DNA of 64,000 nucleotides from positions 1 to 64,000 of the forward strand of contig NZ_PYON01000003.1 in assembly GCF_003026355.1 (NCBI RefSeq), in the 5' to 3' direction. Positions 54,240 to 64,000 of this stretch are shown piece after piece. Position 1 is the first letter of the stretch, and each line of letters opens with the position of its first letter. Under the pieces are notes generated by a model. That model saw nothing but the letters and a program-made list of their open reading frames with translations. It had not been told where the DNA came from and did no database searches. Position numbers and translations under genes: made by a program. The DNA is from Photobacterium kishitanii. Lineage in GTDB: Bacteria; Pseudomonadota; Gammaproteobacteria; Enterobacterales; Vibrionaceae.

Positions 54240-55130
54240 ATGTTTTTATGGGAAGGTGTTACAGAGTTTGTTGCTGTAGCAGAAACAGAAAGTTTTACCG
54301 CAGCGTCAAAGCGACTCGGTATTTCTACTGCGCAAGTGAGTCGTCAGGTGAGTGCGTTAGAAAATAGACTCAACACCAAATTGTTCTATCGTACTACGCG
54401 TAAGGTTTCATTAACTGAAGAAGGCAATGTCTATTACCAACATTGTCGTCAGGTGTTAGATGGTCTTGAAGATGCTGAACGAGCGATCAGCAATTTGCGT
54501 GGTAAACCGCAGGGATTGATAAAATTAACAGCACCAGTAACTTATGGCGAAAAGTATATTATGCCATTAGTTAATGATTTTATGCTGCAGTACCCTGAAG
54601 TAGAAGTGACAATTGATATGACTAACCGCCAAGTCGATTTGGTGGAAGGCAGTTTTGATCTAGCGATTCGTTTAGGGCGTTTAACCAGTTCATCAATGAT
54701 GGCTAAGCGTCTGACGAGCCGCACTATGTACGTGTGTGCTTCGCCTGAATATTTACAGAAATTTGGTATTCCACATTCATTATCTGAATTGCGCCAACAT
54801 AATTGCTTGATTGGTAATTATGATCATTGGCGGTTCCAAGAATCAGGTAAAGAAAAAAGCATTCGTGTTAGCGGTACCCTTAATTGTAATAGTGGTTATG
54901 GCTTGCGAGATGCGGTTCTTAAAGGTATCGGTTTAGCGCAATTACCCGATTACTATATTGATAAAGATTTAGAGTCAGGCGCTATAGTGCCTATTTTGAC
55001 TAATTATCAAGAACCTGATGAAGGTATTTGGGCGCTTTATCCACATAACCGCCATTTATCACCTAAAGTGAGAATGTTAGTTGATTATCTTGCTGAGCAA
55101 TTGCCCCATGTTAGTCATTACGATTTGTAA
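54240..55130 (+). CDS. LysR-family transcriptional regulator divergent from frmA
   Basis: The 296-residue protein has a LysR winged helix (residues 1-60, SFTAASKRLGISTAQVSRQVSALE) and a substrate-binding domain of the CrgA/AaeR type (GLIKLTAPVTYGEKYIMPLVNDF). Its divergent position suggests it regulates frmA-fghA, possibly in response to formaldehyde or a glutathione adduct. That is inference from position. tadA follows after 13 nt, so the two may be cotranscribed. Confidence 0.88.
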   Translation: MFLWEGVTEFVAVAETESFTAASKRLGISTAQVSRQVSALENRLNTKLFYRTTRKVSLTEEGNVYYQHCRQVLDGLEDAERAISNLRGKPQGLIKLTAPVTYGEKYIMPLVNDFMLQYPEVEVTIDMTNRQVDLVEGSFDLAIRLGRLTSSSMMAKRLTSRTMYVCASPEYLQKFGIPHSLSELRQHNCLIGNYDHWRFQESGKEKSIRVSGTLNCNSGYGLRDAVLKGIGLAQLPDYYIDKDLESGAIVPILTNYQEPDEGIWALYPHNRHLSPKVRMLVDYLAEQLPHVSHYDL

Positions 55131-55140
55131 GTATCGATAA

Positions 55141-55677
<537 letters not shown>

Positions 55678-55700
55678 GGTTGGGTCGTACTAAATAAAAT

Positions 55701-55740
55701 AAGCTCGGACGTCATTTATTATATAAATTATTCCGAGCTT
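55701..55740. terminator. Probable bidirectional terminator after tadA
   Basis: AAGCTCGGA and TCCGAGCTT form a perfect 9-bp stem with a 22-nt loop. GTTGTTT follows on the plus strand and ATTTTATTT on the minus strand. It lies between tadA and a possible small minus-strand gene ending at 55746. Confidence 0.65.
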
Positions 55741-55745
55741 GTTGT

Positions 55746-55912
55746 TTAGTGCGTTGGGCAAGACTGTTCTGTGGTTGACGTTAGAATGCAGCTACGTTGA
55801 CGCCAGAGAATTTTTTTACGGATATTACTGCTTAGGCGTTTACGGCGCGTTGCTGCTGAGGTAATACGTTTCGCGATATGCTGAGTTTTTGATTTTAATT
55901 TGGTTAATTTCA
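55746..55912 (-). CDS. Possible short basic protein
   Basis: A minus-strand frame encodes about 55 residues from an ATG ending near 55912 (MKLTKLKSKTQHIAKRITSA), or 67 residues from a start ending at 55949. The product is strongly basic, with KRITSAATRRKRLSS and KKILWRQRS, and contains two cysteines. The stop lies just before a bidirectional hairpin, which fits a real transcript. The ribosome binding site (GGAT) is mediocre. I do not recognise the product. Confidence 0.35.
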
Positions 55913-55935
55913 TGGATCCATCCATTGAGTCGATA

Positions 55936-55982
55936 TCACAGTGAAACAATCAACCAGCGGATAAACATCGCTGTCACTGTGA
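55936..55982. repeat. Inverted 9-mer pair upstream of the small basic ORF
   Basis: TCACAGTGA at 55936-55944 and TCACTGTGA at 55974-55982 are exact reverse complements of each other, 29 nt apart. They could be paired operator sites or the arms of a hairpin. Confidence 0.4.
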
Positions 55983-56186
55983 ATCATGCCATTATCTAAT
56001 GTCGTTAATTTATTATGCATAGCAATGCACTTATTGATAGTGATCTTTGTCGGTTAATGATCAAAGGTTGATCAATCTCCCACTCCTAGCAAAAGCAGAT
56101 GATTATTCTAAGCAATGCGGCCTAAGCCGCAGAGTTTACGTTATGAAATCGAAGTGCCTTGCTTTAAAAACCTATTTTATAATCGT

Positions 56187-57680
56187 TTACGGCGTAGCAT
56201 TTGTTTTTAGCGTTACCGTTGCTGGTGTTAGCGATGTTTGCGGAAGGCTAATGGTTTGCAGGCCATCAATAATTTTTAAATTTTCATTTTCAAATTTACT
56301 GCTATGGGTACGCTCATAACCAATAATGCTTTGGTAATAACGGCGGATCCCCTCGACATAATTTAAGGCCTCATCACCTCGAGCATAACCGTAGCGAGAT
56401 TGAGTGTAATATTTACGTTGTCCCAATAATGGTAGTCGCTGTTTTACATCGACCCAAGTGTTAGGGTTGCCCCCTTGAGCTTTAGTGAGTCGACGTGCGT
56501 CCATTAAATGGCCAAAGCCGACATTATAAGAGGCGAGTGCAAACCATACTTTTTCATGTTCTTCGACACTATCGGGCACGCGAGCGATCATCTTTCGTAG
56601 ATATTCACTGCCACCGCGAATGCTCTGTTCTGGGTCTAACCGATTGGTTACGCCCACTGATTCTGCTGTCGGTAAGGTTAGCATCATCATGCCACGCACG
56701 CCGGTTGGTGACACCGCTTGGGGATTCCAATGTGATTCTTGATAAGATAGTGCCGCTAACAACCGCCAATCAAAACCATTGGCATACTGTTTAAACAAGG
56801 CTTCCCATTGTGGCAAAGTATTATTAACTGCCCGCAAAAAAGCCCGTGTATCAACATAATCAAATTGATCAATATGGCCAAAATATTTTTCTTCCAGCTG
56901 AGCAATCGTACCGTTTTGCTTCATCTGTCCAAAAAACTCGATCATTAGAGCATATAAACTATCGTTACTACTTTGTTTAACAAACCAGCTTACGGGTTCA
57001 TCTTGAGTTAATTCAAGCGCGACGGCGATATCTGGATGAATGCGTTGTAGTAATGCCACATCAACAGAGTCAGCAACGGTATAATCTAACTCGCCTTTAA
57101 CAACTTTAATTAACAGATCGTTAATGTCTGATTCTGGAATCGATTGCCATTTTAAGCTTGGATGACTTTTACGAATAATATTGAGCTGTTGTTCATAGCT
57201 AGATTCACTTACGACAGCCAGACGACCGTTATTTTTCGCGAGTTCAGCTAAGCTTCGTGGACGACGTTGGCCTTTTTTATACACCACAATCTGACTGGCA
57301 TAATAATAAGCCGGAGCGGGATGAAAACCTTGAAGGCGATCGGGAGTTACCGCGAGTCCTGCGGCAATAATATCAATATCACCACGTTCTAATGCTGGGA
57401 ATAATTCTGATAAGGTAAACATTGCGGTTATTTCAAGTTTAACCCCGAGCTTTTTTGCAAAGGCTTGTGCTAGCTCATAATCCAACCCTGTTGGACCTTC
57501 CGCGCCAATATAGTAGGACAGTTGGTTATTTAAGGTCCCTACCCGTAATACGCCACTCTCCCTAATCTTTTCAAGGCTGGTGGATTTGTTTTCTTGCCAT
57601 TGGCAGCCGTTGGTAAGCATGACTAATAACAGAATGCTCATAAAGCGGCGTAGTAGAGTGAAGGATTGAATATTTATCAA
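56187..57680 (-). CDS. mltF: Membrane-bound lytic murein transglycosylase MltF
   Basis: MltF cuts peptidoglycan glycan strands, releasing anhydro-muropeptides. The protein has a signal or lipid-anchor segment, a periplasmic substrate-binding (SBP_bac_3) domain (about residues 40-265) and a C-terminal SLT domain with the catalytic Glu in LAALSYQESHWNP, then GVRGMMMLT. I list the TTG at 57680 (497 residues); an ATG at 57641 gives 484 residues, and neither has a strong ribosome binding site. The cysteine in TNGC could be lipidated, but the lipobox is atypical. Divergent from purL. Confidence 0.93.
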   Translation of the reverse strand: MINIQSFTLLRRFMSILLLVMLTNGCQWQENKSTSLEKIRESGVLRVGTLNNQLSYYIGAEGPTGLDYELAQAFAKKLGVKLEITAMFTLSELFPALERGDIDIIAAGLAVTPDRLQGFHPAPAYYYASQIVVYKKGQRRPRSLAELAKNNGRLAVVSESSYEQQLNIIRKSHPSLKWQSIPESDINDLLIKVVKGELDYTVADSVDVALLQRIHPDIAVALELTQDEPVSWFVKQSSNDSLYALMIEFFGQMKQNGTIAQLEEKYFGHIDQFDYVDTRAFLRAVNNTLPQWEALFKQYANGFDWRLLAALSYQESHWNPQAVSPTGVRGMMMLTLPTAESVGVTNRLDPEQSIRGGSEYLRKMIARVPDSVEEHEKVWFALASYNVGFGHLMDARRLTKAQGGNPNTWVDVKQRLPLLGQRKYYTQSRYGYARGDEALNYVEGIRRYYQSIIGYERTHSSKFENENLKIIDGLQTISLPQTSLTPATVTLKTNATP

Positions 57681-58069
57681 CTAGGCAGACCTACAGTAAA
57701 AATTAACGTCTACTTATATCAAACCCTGTTAATTGCGCAAAGTTGAACGACTAAGTTGATGGGGATAATTTAGAGATTGGAAGAGATAAGTGAATATTAA
57801 GTGATTTAATGGTTAAAAAATGACCCAAAAATAACGGTGGTGAGTATTTTTTTGATGTTTTTATAAGGATTGAAAAAAAAACACGCAAACGGTTGCGTCA
57901 GGTGTTACGTCACAAAAAAAATTCCATTATACTAGGTGCTCGTGAACAGTCGCGTAATAGTGAAGCAGTGGATAGTAATGTACTAGGTGCTATTGAGGTA
58001 AGTTTCTATGGCTGTGGAACTTAGGTCAATATCACTTTTTTTAACCTGCTAATCGAGAGACCTTTGCAC
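57681..58069. other. mltF-purL divergent intergenic region
   Basis: This 389-nt region holds the PurR box at 57883-57898 and a candidate purL promoter with TATACT at 57928-57933. It also holds an 11-nt direct repeat TACTAGGTGCT at 57930-57940 and 57981-57991. The purL transcript would have a leader of about 130 nt. No ORF is supported. Confidence 0.6.
57883..57898 (+). promoter_or_regulatory. PurR box upstream of purL
   Basis: ACGCAAACGGTTGCGT matches the PurR consensus at 15 of 16 positions and is an almost perfect palindrome. It is just upstream of the likely purL -35 region, so purine repression of purL is expected. Confidence 0.92.
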
Positions 58070-61000
58070 ATGGAAATTTTGCGTGGTTCACCCGCTTTGT
58101 CTGAGTTTCGCGTTAATAAGCTACTTGAGCGTTGTCATGAGTTAGATCTGCCAATTACTAGTATTTATGCTGAGTTTACGCATTTTGCTGATGTGGCGAC
58201 AACGTTAACGGTTGATGAACAAGCTAAGCTAACAAGTCTACTCACATACGGCCCAACGATTGCAGAGCACGAGCCTAAAGGCTTATTGCTACTTGTTACT
58301 CCTCGCCCTGGTACTATTTCTCCTTGGTCTTCAAAGTCGACCGACATTGCTCGCAATTGTGGTTTAACTTCCATTAAACGTCTTGAGCGTGGTACAGCAT
58401 ATTATGTTGAATCATCATCTGCGCTAACAATGTCACAATTGAGTGAGTTGAAAGCATTACTTCATGACCGCATGATGGAAGTGGTACTGGATAATGTTGA
58501 GGCTGCGGCAGCGTTATTTATCCAAGCTCAACCTGCTGCGGTTAAAAGCGTTGATATTCTCGTGGGTGGGCGCCAAGCATTAGAGCAAGCAAACTTAACT
58601 TTAGGCCTTGCATTAGCGGAAGATGAAATCGACTACTTAGTTGAAAACTTCACTAAGTTAGGTCGTAATCCTAATGACATTGAATTAATGATGTTTGCTC
58701 AAGCGAATTCTGAGCATTGTCGCCACAAGATTTTTAATGCTGATTGGACCATTGATGGTGTCGATCAGCCAAAATCATTATTTAAAATGATTAAAAATAC
58801 CTATGAGCACAACCATGAGCACGTATTGTCAGCTTATAAAGACAACGCCGCAGTAATGGAAGGTTCTCATGTTGGACGTTTTTTCCCCGATCCACAATCA
58901 CGTCAATATACTTATCATCAAGAAGATACTCACATTTTGATGAAAGTTGAAACCCATAATCATCCCACTGCAATTTCACCGTGGCCAGGTGCGGCAACAG
59001 GTTCTGGTGGTGAAATTCGAGATGAAGGTGCAACCGGTATTGGCGGTAAACCTAAAGCTGGCTTGGTTGGCTTTACTGTGTCTAACTTACGTGTTCCTGG
59101 CTTTGAACAACCATGGGAAACTGATTTTGGTAAGCCTGATCGTATTGTGACCGCATTGGATATTATGCTTGAAGGTCCATTGGGTGGTGCGGCATTTAAT
59201 AATGAATTTGGCCGCCCAAATTTGCTTGGTTATTTCCGTACTTATGAAGAAAAAGTCACTTCTCATGCTGGTGAAGAAGTACGTGGTTATCATAAACCAA
59301 TCATGATTGCTGGTGGTATGGGTAATATTCGTGCCGATCATGTGCAGAAAAAAGAAATTCCTGTTGGCGCTAAGTTAATTGTACTTGGTGGTCCGGCAAT
59401 GAACATTGGTCTTGGTGGTGGTGCTGCGTCATCGATGGCATCAGGACAATCAGCAGAAGATTTAGATTTTGCTTCAGTACAGCGTGAAAACCCAGAAATG
59501 GAGCGTCGTTGTCAGGAAGTGATTGATGGTTGTTGGCAAATGGGGGATGACAACCCGATTGCCTTTATTCACGATGTTGGCGCGGGTGGTATTTCTAACG
59601 CCTTACCTGAGTTAGTTAATGATGGTGAGCGTGGTGGTAAATTCCAGTTACGTGATGTGCCAAATGATGAACCAGGCATGAGCCCACTTGAGATTTGGTG
59701 TAATGAATCACAAGAGCGTTATGTATTAGCGATCGCACCTGAAAACATGGCAACATTTGATGCTATTTGTCAGCGTGAACGTGCTCCTTATGCGGTAGTG
59801 GGTGAAGCAACGGCTGAGCGTCATTTAACCCTTGAAGACAGCCATTTCGATAACACTCCAATTGATATGCCAATGGATATTTTATTGGGTAAAGCGCCGA
59901 AGATGCATCGTGATGCACAAACATTAACGGTTGTTGGACAGCCACTTGATCGCAGTGATATTACGATTGAGGCTGCTACTCAACGCGTATTACGTTTACC
60001 GGCTGTCGCTGAAAAAACGTTCTTGATCACTATTGGTGATCGTAGCGTGACAGGATTGGTCGCCCGCGATCAAATGGTCGGTCCTTGGCAGGTTCCTGTT
60101 GCGAACTGTGCAGTAACTGCGGCAAGTTATGATAGCTATCACGGCGAAGCGATGTCGATGGGTGAGCGTACGCCTGTTGCCTTACTTAATTTTGGTGCAT
60201 CAGCTCGTTTAGCTGTCGGTGAAGCAATTACTAATATTGCAGCAACTGATATCGGTGATATGAAGCGGATAAATTTATCGGCTAACTGGATGTCACCAGC
60301 AGGTCACCCGGGTGAAGATGCTGGTTTGTATGAAGCAGTAAAAGCCATTGGTGAAGAGTTATGTCCTGCATTAGGGTTAACGATTCCAGTGGGTAAAGAT
60401 TCAATGTCGATGAAGACCAAGTGGCAGCAAGATGGTGAAGAAAAACAAGTTACATCACCATTATCGTTAGTGATCACCGCCTTTGGTCGCGTTGAAGATG
60501 TCCGTAAAACCGTTACTCCACAATTGCGTACCGATAAAGGTCAATCAAGCTTATTGCTTATTGATCTAGGTTGTGGCCAAAATCGCCTTGGTGCAACAGC
60601 ACTAGCACAAGTTTATAAGCAATTAGGTGATAAGCCTGCTGACGTTGATAGCCCTGAGTTATTAAAAGGCTTCTTCTATGCGATGCAGACCTTAGTGCGA
60701 GAGCAAAAGCTATTGGCTTACCATGATCGTGGTGATGGTGGCTTGTATGTCACTTTAGCTGAGATGGCATTTGCAGGTCACACCGGTATTGAAGTGGATA
60801 TTAATACGACTGCAACTGATGAATGTGATGACGTGCTGGCAGCGCTATTTAGTGAAGAACTCGGTGCTGTGATTCAGGTGCGTAGTGATGATGTTGAGGC
60901 AGTTCAAGCGGTATTAGCGGCTAATGGTTTGGAAGCATGCAGTCATATCATTGGTACTGTGATTGATGAAGATACCGTACGTATTTGGAATGGTAATGAT

Positions 61001-61987
61001 TTAGTGCTTGAGCAGAGCCGCACTGAATTACGTGCAATCTGGGCTGAAACCACTTACCAAATGCAAGCTATGCGTGATAATCCAGCGGGTGCATTGCAAG
61101 AGTTTGAAGCGAAGCAAGACAGCCAAGATCCGGGGTTAAATACCAAGCTAACATTTGATATTAACGATGATGTTGCTGCACCGTTTATTGCTCCAGCGAT
61201 TAACTTTGGTGCGAAGCCACAAATGGCTATTTTACGTGAGCAAGGAGTTAACTCCCACGTTGAAATGGCAGCCGCGTTTGATCGTGCTGGCTTTGAAGCT
61301 AAAGATGTTCATATGAGTGATATTCTTAGCGGTAAGGTACAGTTAGATGGCTTTAATGGTTTAGTTGCTTGTGGTGGCTTCTCATATGGTGATGTATTAG
61401 GTGCTGGTGAAGGTTGGGCAAAATCAGTATTGTTTAACAATATTGCTCGTGACCAGTTTGCTGCATTTTTTAATCGTCCAGATACGTTGGCATTAGGTGT
61501 GTGTAATGGTTGTCAGATGATGTCTAACCTACATGAGTTAATCCCAGGCGCTGATTTATGGCCACGTTTTGTGCGTAATGAGTCTGAGCGTTTTGAAGCG
61601 CGTTTTAGTTTGGTTGAAGTACAAAAGAGTGATTCTTTGTTCTTTAATGAAATGGCGGGTTCTAGAATGCCAATTGCCGTTTCTCACGGTGAAGGGCGAG
61701 TTGAAGTGCGTAATGCTGCTCACCTTACTGCGATTGAGCAATCTGGCACGATTGCGCTTCGTTACCTTGATAACTATGGTAACGTAACTCAAAATTATCC
61801 AGCGAACCCGAACGGCTCACCCAATGGTATTACTGGTTTAACGACCCAAGATGGGCGTGTCACTATCATGATGCCACATCCAGAGCGTGTATTCCGTACT
61901 GTCGCTAACTCTTGGCATCCAGATGATTGGAATGAAAATAGCCCATGGATGCGTATGTTCCGTAATGCACGGGTTAACTTTAGCTAA
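58070..61987 (+). CDS. purL: Phosphoribosylformylglycinamidine synthase
   Basis: PurL (FGAR amidotransferase, large single-chain type) performs the fourth step of purine synthesis, using glutamine and ATP. The 1305-residue protein has an N-terminal PurS-like part, two AIRS-like halves ([32 protein letters not shown] cut here for length) and a C-terminal glutaminase. The glutaminase shows [17 protein letters not shown], nucleophile GVCNGCQMM and [10 protein letters not shown]. The start is the ATG at 58070 with GAGAGA upstream. Preceded by a PurR box and followed by a strong terminator. Confidence 0.97.
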   Translation: MEILRGSPALSEFRVNKLLERCHELDLPITSIYAEFTHFADVATTLTVDEQAKLTSLLTYGPTIAEHEPKGLLLLVTPRPGTISPWSSKSTDIARNCGLTSIKRLERGTAYYVESSSALTMSQLSELKALLHDRMMEVVLDNVEAAAALFIQAQPAAVKSVDILVGGRQALEQANLTLGLALAEDEIDYLVENFTKLGRNPNDIELMMFAQANSEHCRHKIFNADWTIDGVDQPKSLFKMIKNTYEHNHEHVLSAYKDNAAVMEGSHVGRFFPDPQSRQYTYHQEDTHILMKVETHNHPTAISPWPGAATGSGGEIRDEGATGIGGKPKAGLVGFTVSNLRVPGFEQPWETDFGKPDRIVTALDIMLEGPLGGAAFNNEFGRPNLLGYFRTYEEKVTSHAGEEVRGYHKPIMIAGGMGNIRADHVQKKEIPVGAKLIVLGGPAMNIGLGGGAASSMASGQSAEDLDFASVQRENPEMERRCQEVIDGCWQMGDDNPIAFIHDVGAGGISNALPELVNDGERGGKFQLRDVPNDEPGMSPLEIWCNESQERYVLAIAPENMATFDAICQRERAPYAVVGEATAERHLTLEDSHFDNTPIDMPMDILLGKAPKMHRDAQTLTVVGQPLDRSDITIEAATQRVLRLPAVAEKTFLITIGDRSVTGLVARDQMVGPWQVPVANCAVTAASYDSYHGEAMSMGERTPVALLNFGASARLAVGEAITNIAATDIGDMKRINLSANWMSPAGHPGEDAGLYEAVKAIGEELCPALGLTIPVGKDSMSMKTKWQQDGEEKQVTSPLSLVITAFGRVEDVRKTVTPQLRTDKGQSSLLLIDLGCGQNRLGATALAQVYKQLGDKPADVDSPELLKGFFYAMQTLVREQKLLAYHDRGDGGLYVTLAEMAFAGHTGIEVDINTTATDECDDVLAALFSEELGAVIQVRSDDVEAVQAVLAANGLEACSHIIGTVIDEDTVRIWNGNDLVLEQSRTELRAIWAETTYQMQAMRDNPAGALQEFEAKQDSQDPGLNTKLTFDINDDVAAPFIAPAINFGAKPQMAILREQGVNSHVEMAAAFDRAGFEAKDVHMSDILSGKVQLDGFNGLVACGGFSYGDVLGAGEGWAKSVLFNNIARDQFAAFFNRPDTLALGVCNGCQMMSNLHELIPGADLWPRFVRNESERFEARFSLVEVQKSDSLFFNEMAGSRMPIAVSHGEGRVEVRNAAHLTAIEQSGTIALRYLDNYGNVTQNYPANPNGSPNGITGLTTQDGRVTIMMPHPERVFRTVANSWHPDDWNENSPWMRMFRNARVNFS

Positions 61988-62010
61988 CGTTGACGTTATC
62001 TAGCATTATA

Positions 62011-62038
62011 AAAGCTGCCATTGTTGGCAGCTTTTTTT
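62011..62038 (+). terminator. Terminator of purL
   Basis: AAAGCTGCCA and TGGCAGCTTT form a 10-bp stem with loop TTGT, running into TTTTTTT. Confidence 0.93.
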
Positions 62039-62176
62039 ATGTGGTAACTATGGCAATTATAAAATTAAGGATGAAGTTGACATTGATCACATTAACCGTG
62101 AAAAAACATTGGGATAATTAACGTAACCAATAAGTAAAAATGACCACAGTGTCGTTACAAGGATGAAACAATAATA

Positions 62177-62581
62177 ATGGGATTGGATATTCCCAGCAGT
62201 TATCGCCTAATTGGTGCGACTAAATTACTTGCTGTTGTAGTGATTATTGGTCTAATTCAACATGTTGAGATGTTAATTCATGCATTAAGATTTGATTTGC
62301 TTGGTATGGTGCCAGTGATTGTCACGATATTGGTCTTGATTTCAGGTGTACTTGCCTGTATTGGATTATTTCTGGGTCAGAAATGGGGGTTTATTCCGCT
62401 CTATTTCTATATACCCGCTGTAACATTATTTCTGCAATTTAGTTTGATTCCTTTTATTCCTAATGTTTTTCCTGCTAAATATCATGATATTGCTATTATG
62501 GTGATCAATGGTTTGGTATTACTGTATTCAGTGTTGCTACTTTTGCGGCGCATGGAGACTAATTACATTCAAGACTATTAA
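62177..62581 (+). CDS. Small four-helix membrane protein, function unknown
   Basis: The 134-residue product is strongly hydrophobic, with four predicted helices at about residues 12-32, 42-64, 70-92 and 105-123. It has a short basic-aromatic tail (LRRMETNYIQDY). AAGGATGA lies about 9 nt before the ATG. I do not recognise a family. It lies 99 nt upstream of glnB on the same strand with no terminator between them, so the two could be cotranscribed; a link with nitrogen status is only a guess. Confidence 0.7.
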   Translation: MGLDIPSSYRLIGATKLLAVVVIIGLIQHVEMLIHALRFDLLGMVPVIVTILVLISGVLACIGLFLGQKWGFIPLYFYIPAVTLFLQFSLIPFIPNVFPAKYHDIAIMVINGLVLLYSVLLLLRRMETNYIQDY

Positions 62582-62641
62582 ATGTTATTAAATTACGGCA
62601 TTGAATCTGTGATAATAACCTTAATTTAATCAAGTCGGTGA

Positions 62642-63019
<378 letters not shown>

Positions 63020-63053
63020 ATTGTGGTGATCAATCATAATTGAGATTGAATTT

Positions 63054-63078
63054 GGGGCAGCTAAGCAGCCCCTTTTTT
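63054..63078 (+). terminator. Terminator of glnB
   Basis: GGGGC and GCCCC form a short GC-rich stem with a 9-nt loop, followed by TTTTTT. Confidence 0.87.
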
Positions 63079-63084
63079 ATGGGA

Positions 63085-63699
63085 TTATTTTTTAGGTTGG
63101 AGAGTTGCAGTATAGCGTTCAGGCTTGTAATTAATTGCCAATACCATATTGATCATAATCACACCCACAATAGACAGTATTAACAACTCTGGACTGATAA
63201 ATAGACAAGAAGTAATTAAAATCATGCTATCAATCGCAAGTTGAATTTTACCGGCAGAAATTCCAAATTTATGCTGTAGAAACAGCACCAGTACATTAAA
63301 GCCGCCAAGGCTAGTACGGTGCCGAAAAAGGATCAACATCCCCACTCCCAGTAATAAGCCGCCAAATACTGCGGCAAAAACAGGGTTAAGTACCTCAATG
63401 GTGATCAAGTGCGGTAAAACATCAACCATTACGGAAACTAAGCCGCCACAAAGAATACTGCTAAGTGCAAACCGTTTACCCATTTGAAACCACGCCATTA
63501 AATAAAATGGGCAATTGAGAATAAAATACAATCCCCCTAATGAAATCGGTATAAAGTGACTGACTAACAAAGCTAACCCCGCAGTTCCGCCAGTTAATAA
63601 ATGGCTTTGTTGGAGTAAAAAAAGTCCCACTGCGGCAAATAGTGTCCCGGTAAAAATAGCAATAACGTTTTCATAGCTTGGGTGTTTATTGATGTGCAC
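63085..63699 (-). CDS. YitT-family membrane protein
   Basis: The 204-residue protein has five or so membrane helices and the family signature LLTGGTAGLALLVSH. It also has a glycine-rich loop (HRTSLGGFNVLVLFLQ) of the YitT (DUF161) family. Function in this family is not established. It uses a GTG start with a strong AAGGAGG 5 nt upstream; the overlapping ATG is out of frame. It lacks the C-terminal DUF2179 domain seen in many Bacillus members. Convergent with glnB. Confidence 0.85.
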   Translation of the reverse strand: MHINKHPSYENVIAIFTGTLFAAVGLFLLQQSHLLTGGTAGLALLVSHFIPISLGGLYFILNCPFYLMAWFQMGKRFALSSILCGGLVSVMVDVLPHLITIEVLNPVFAAVFGGLLLGVGMLILFRHRTSLGGFNVLVLFLQHKFGISAGKIQLAIDSMILITSCLFISPELLILSIVGVIMINMVLAINYKPERYTATLQPKK

Positions 63700-63919
63700 A
63701 TTATCCTCCTTGTGATGAATTACGATTGTAAAAGGATTAAGGAGTTAACAATAGTTTGCATGTTAAATTAGTGATTGTGGTACGTATTTAATTATTTACG
63801 GTAATGTAAAATAATTGAGTGATTTTGAGGTGGCTGTCTACATCAGTGTAAAGTAAAAAACAGCGTGTAAAATTCAGTTAAACCATCAAGATAATAAATA
63901 AAACATCATTTAGGACTTT

Positions 63920-63933
63920 CTGATTTAGATCAA
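63920..63933 (+). promoter_or_regulatory. FNR-like site
   Basis: CTGATTTAGATCAA matches TTGAT-N4-ATCAA at nine of ten defined positions. It is centred about 48 nt upstream of the centre of the PurR box. It may also be recognised by CRP-like proteins less specifically. Confidence 0.5.
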
Positions 63934-63966
63934 TTTATGTAAGATGGTCGACAGATAAAAAGTAAA

Positions 63967-63982
63967 ACGAAAACGTTTGCGT
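63967..63982 (+). promoter_or_regulatory. PurR box at right edge
   Basis: ACGAAAACGTTTGCGT matches the PurR consensus ACGCAAACGTTTGCGT at 15 of 16 positions. The regulated gene lies beyond 64000 and is not visible. Confidence 0.82.
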
Positions 63983-64000
63983 CCCCGTGGCGCCTAGGTT

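Larger units (their letters stand above)
63700..64000. other. Promoter region at the right edge
   Basis: No gene is visible in these 301 bases. They contain an FNR-like site and a PurR-like box near the right end, both described separately, which point to a plus-strand gene starting beyond the window. Confidence 0.55.

Noticed and set aside
56047..56319. A 90-codon plus-strand frame reaching into mltF
   Set aside because: Half of it is antisense to the mltF 3' end, and no ribosome binding site precedes its start.

Overview
The window is an AT-rich stretch of chromosomal core genome from a gammaproteobacterium, most likely a member of the Vibrionaceae and plausibly Photobacterium. That placement is inferred from gene content and order: ppx-ppk, pstCAB-phoU with greatly enlarged PstC and PstA permeases, a peroxiredoxin divergent from an OxyR2-like regulator, aceBA, queA-tgt-yajC-secDF, suhB/trmJ, the full isc operon, pepB-ndk-rlmN-pilW-rodZ-ispG-hisS-yfgM-bamB-der, xseA/guaBA, tadA, mltF/purL and glnB. 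As I recall them, Vibrio large chromosomes carry the same series. I see no IS element, prophage, CRISPR array, tRNA or rRNA gene. Almost all of the window is ordinary, well-packed housekeeping DNA.

Layout. 1-10.3 kb: polyphosphate and phosphate metabolism (ppx-ppk, a GcvR-like ACT protein, and pstCAB-phoU behind a clear Pho box). 10.3-13 kb: cutC, then a divergent 2-Cys peroxiredoxin/oxyR pair. 13-17.2 kb: the glyoxylate shunt genes aceBA behind a long AT-rich leader, and a CBS-domain protein. 17.4-23.2 kb: queuosine genes queA and tgt, separated by a structured 294-nt leader, then the Sec accessory genes yajC-secD-secF. 23.4-31 kb: suhB, trmJ and iscRSUA-hscBA-fdx-iscX, with two IscR-type operators in front of iscR. 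31-36.4 kb: two tandem pepB paralogues, ndk, rlmN and pilW. 36.4-45 kb: rodZ, ispG, hisS, yfgM, bamB, der, an AlaX-like editing protein and the zinc-ribbon gene yfgJ. 45-50 kb: xseA divergent from guaBA. 50-55.7 kb: an AbgT-family transporter, the glutathione-dependent formaldehyde pathway (frmA-fghA) with a divergent LysR gene, and tadA. 55.7-64 kb: a possible small basic protein, mltF divergent from purL, an unrecognised membrane protein, glnB and a YitT-family protein. The right edge holds FNR-like and PurR-like sites for a gene outside the window.

How the genes fit together. Phosphate uptake and polyphosphate turnover sit side by side. Fe-S assembly is autoregulated by IscR. Purine synthesis appears to be coordinated by PurR boxes at purL, probably at guaB, and at the right edge. 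The glutathione-formaldehyde genes face a LysR regulator across shared inverted repeats.

I found no wholly novel multi-gene system. The points most worth a second look are: a SuhB whose catalytic metal ligands are altered; the layered hairpins and terminator-like element in the tgt leader; the pepB tandem duplication; a stand-alone AlaX-like gene starting 15 nt after a strong terminator; a possible short basic protein next to tadA; and the FNR/PurR promoter cut by the right edge.
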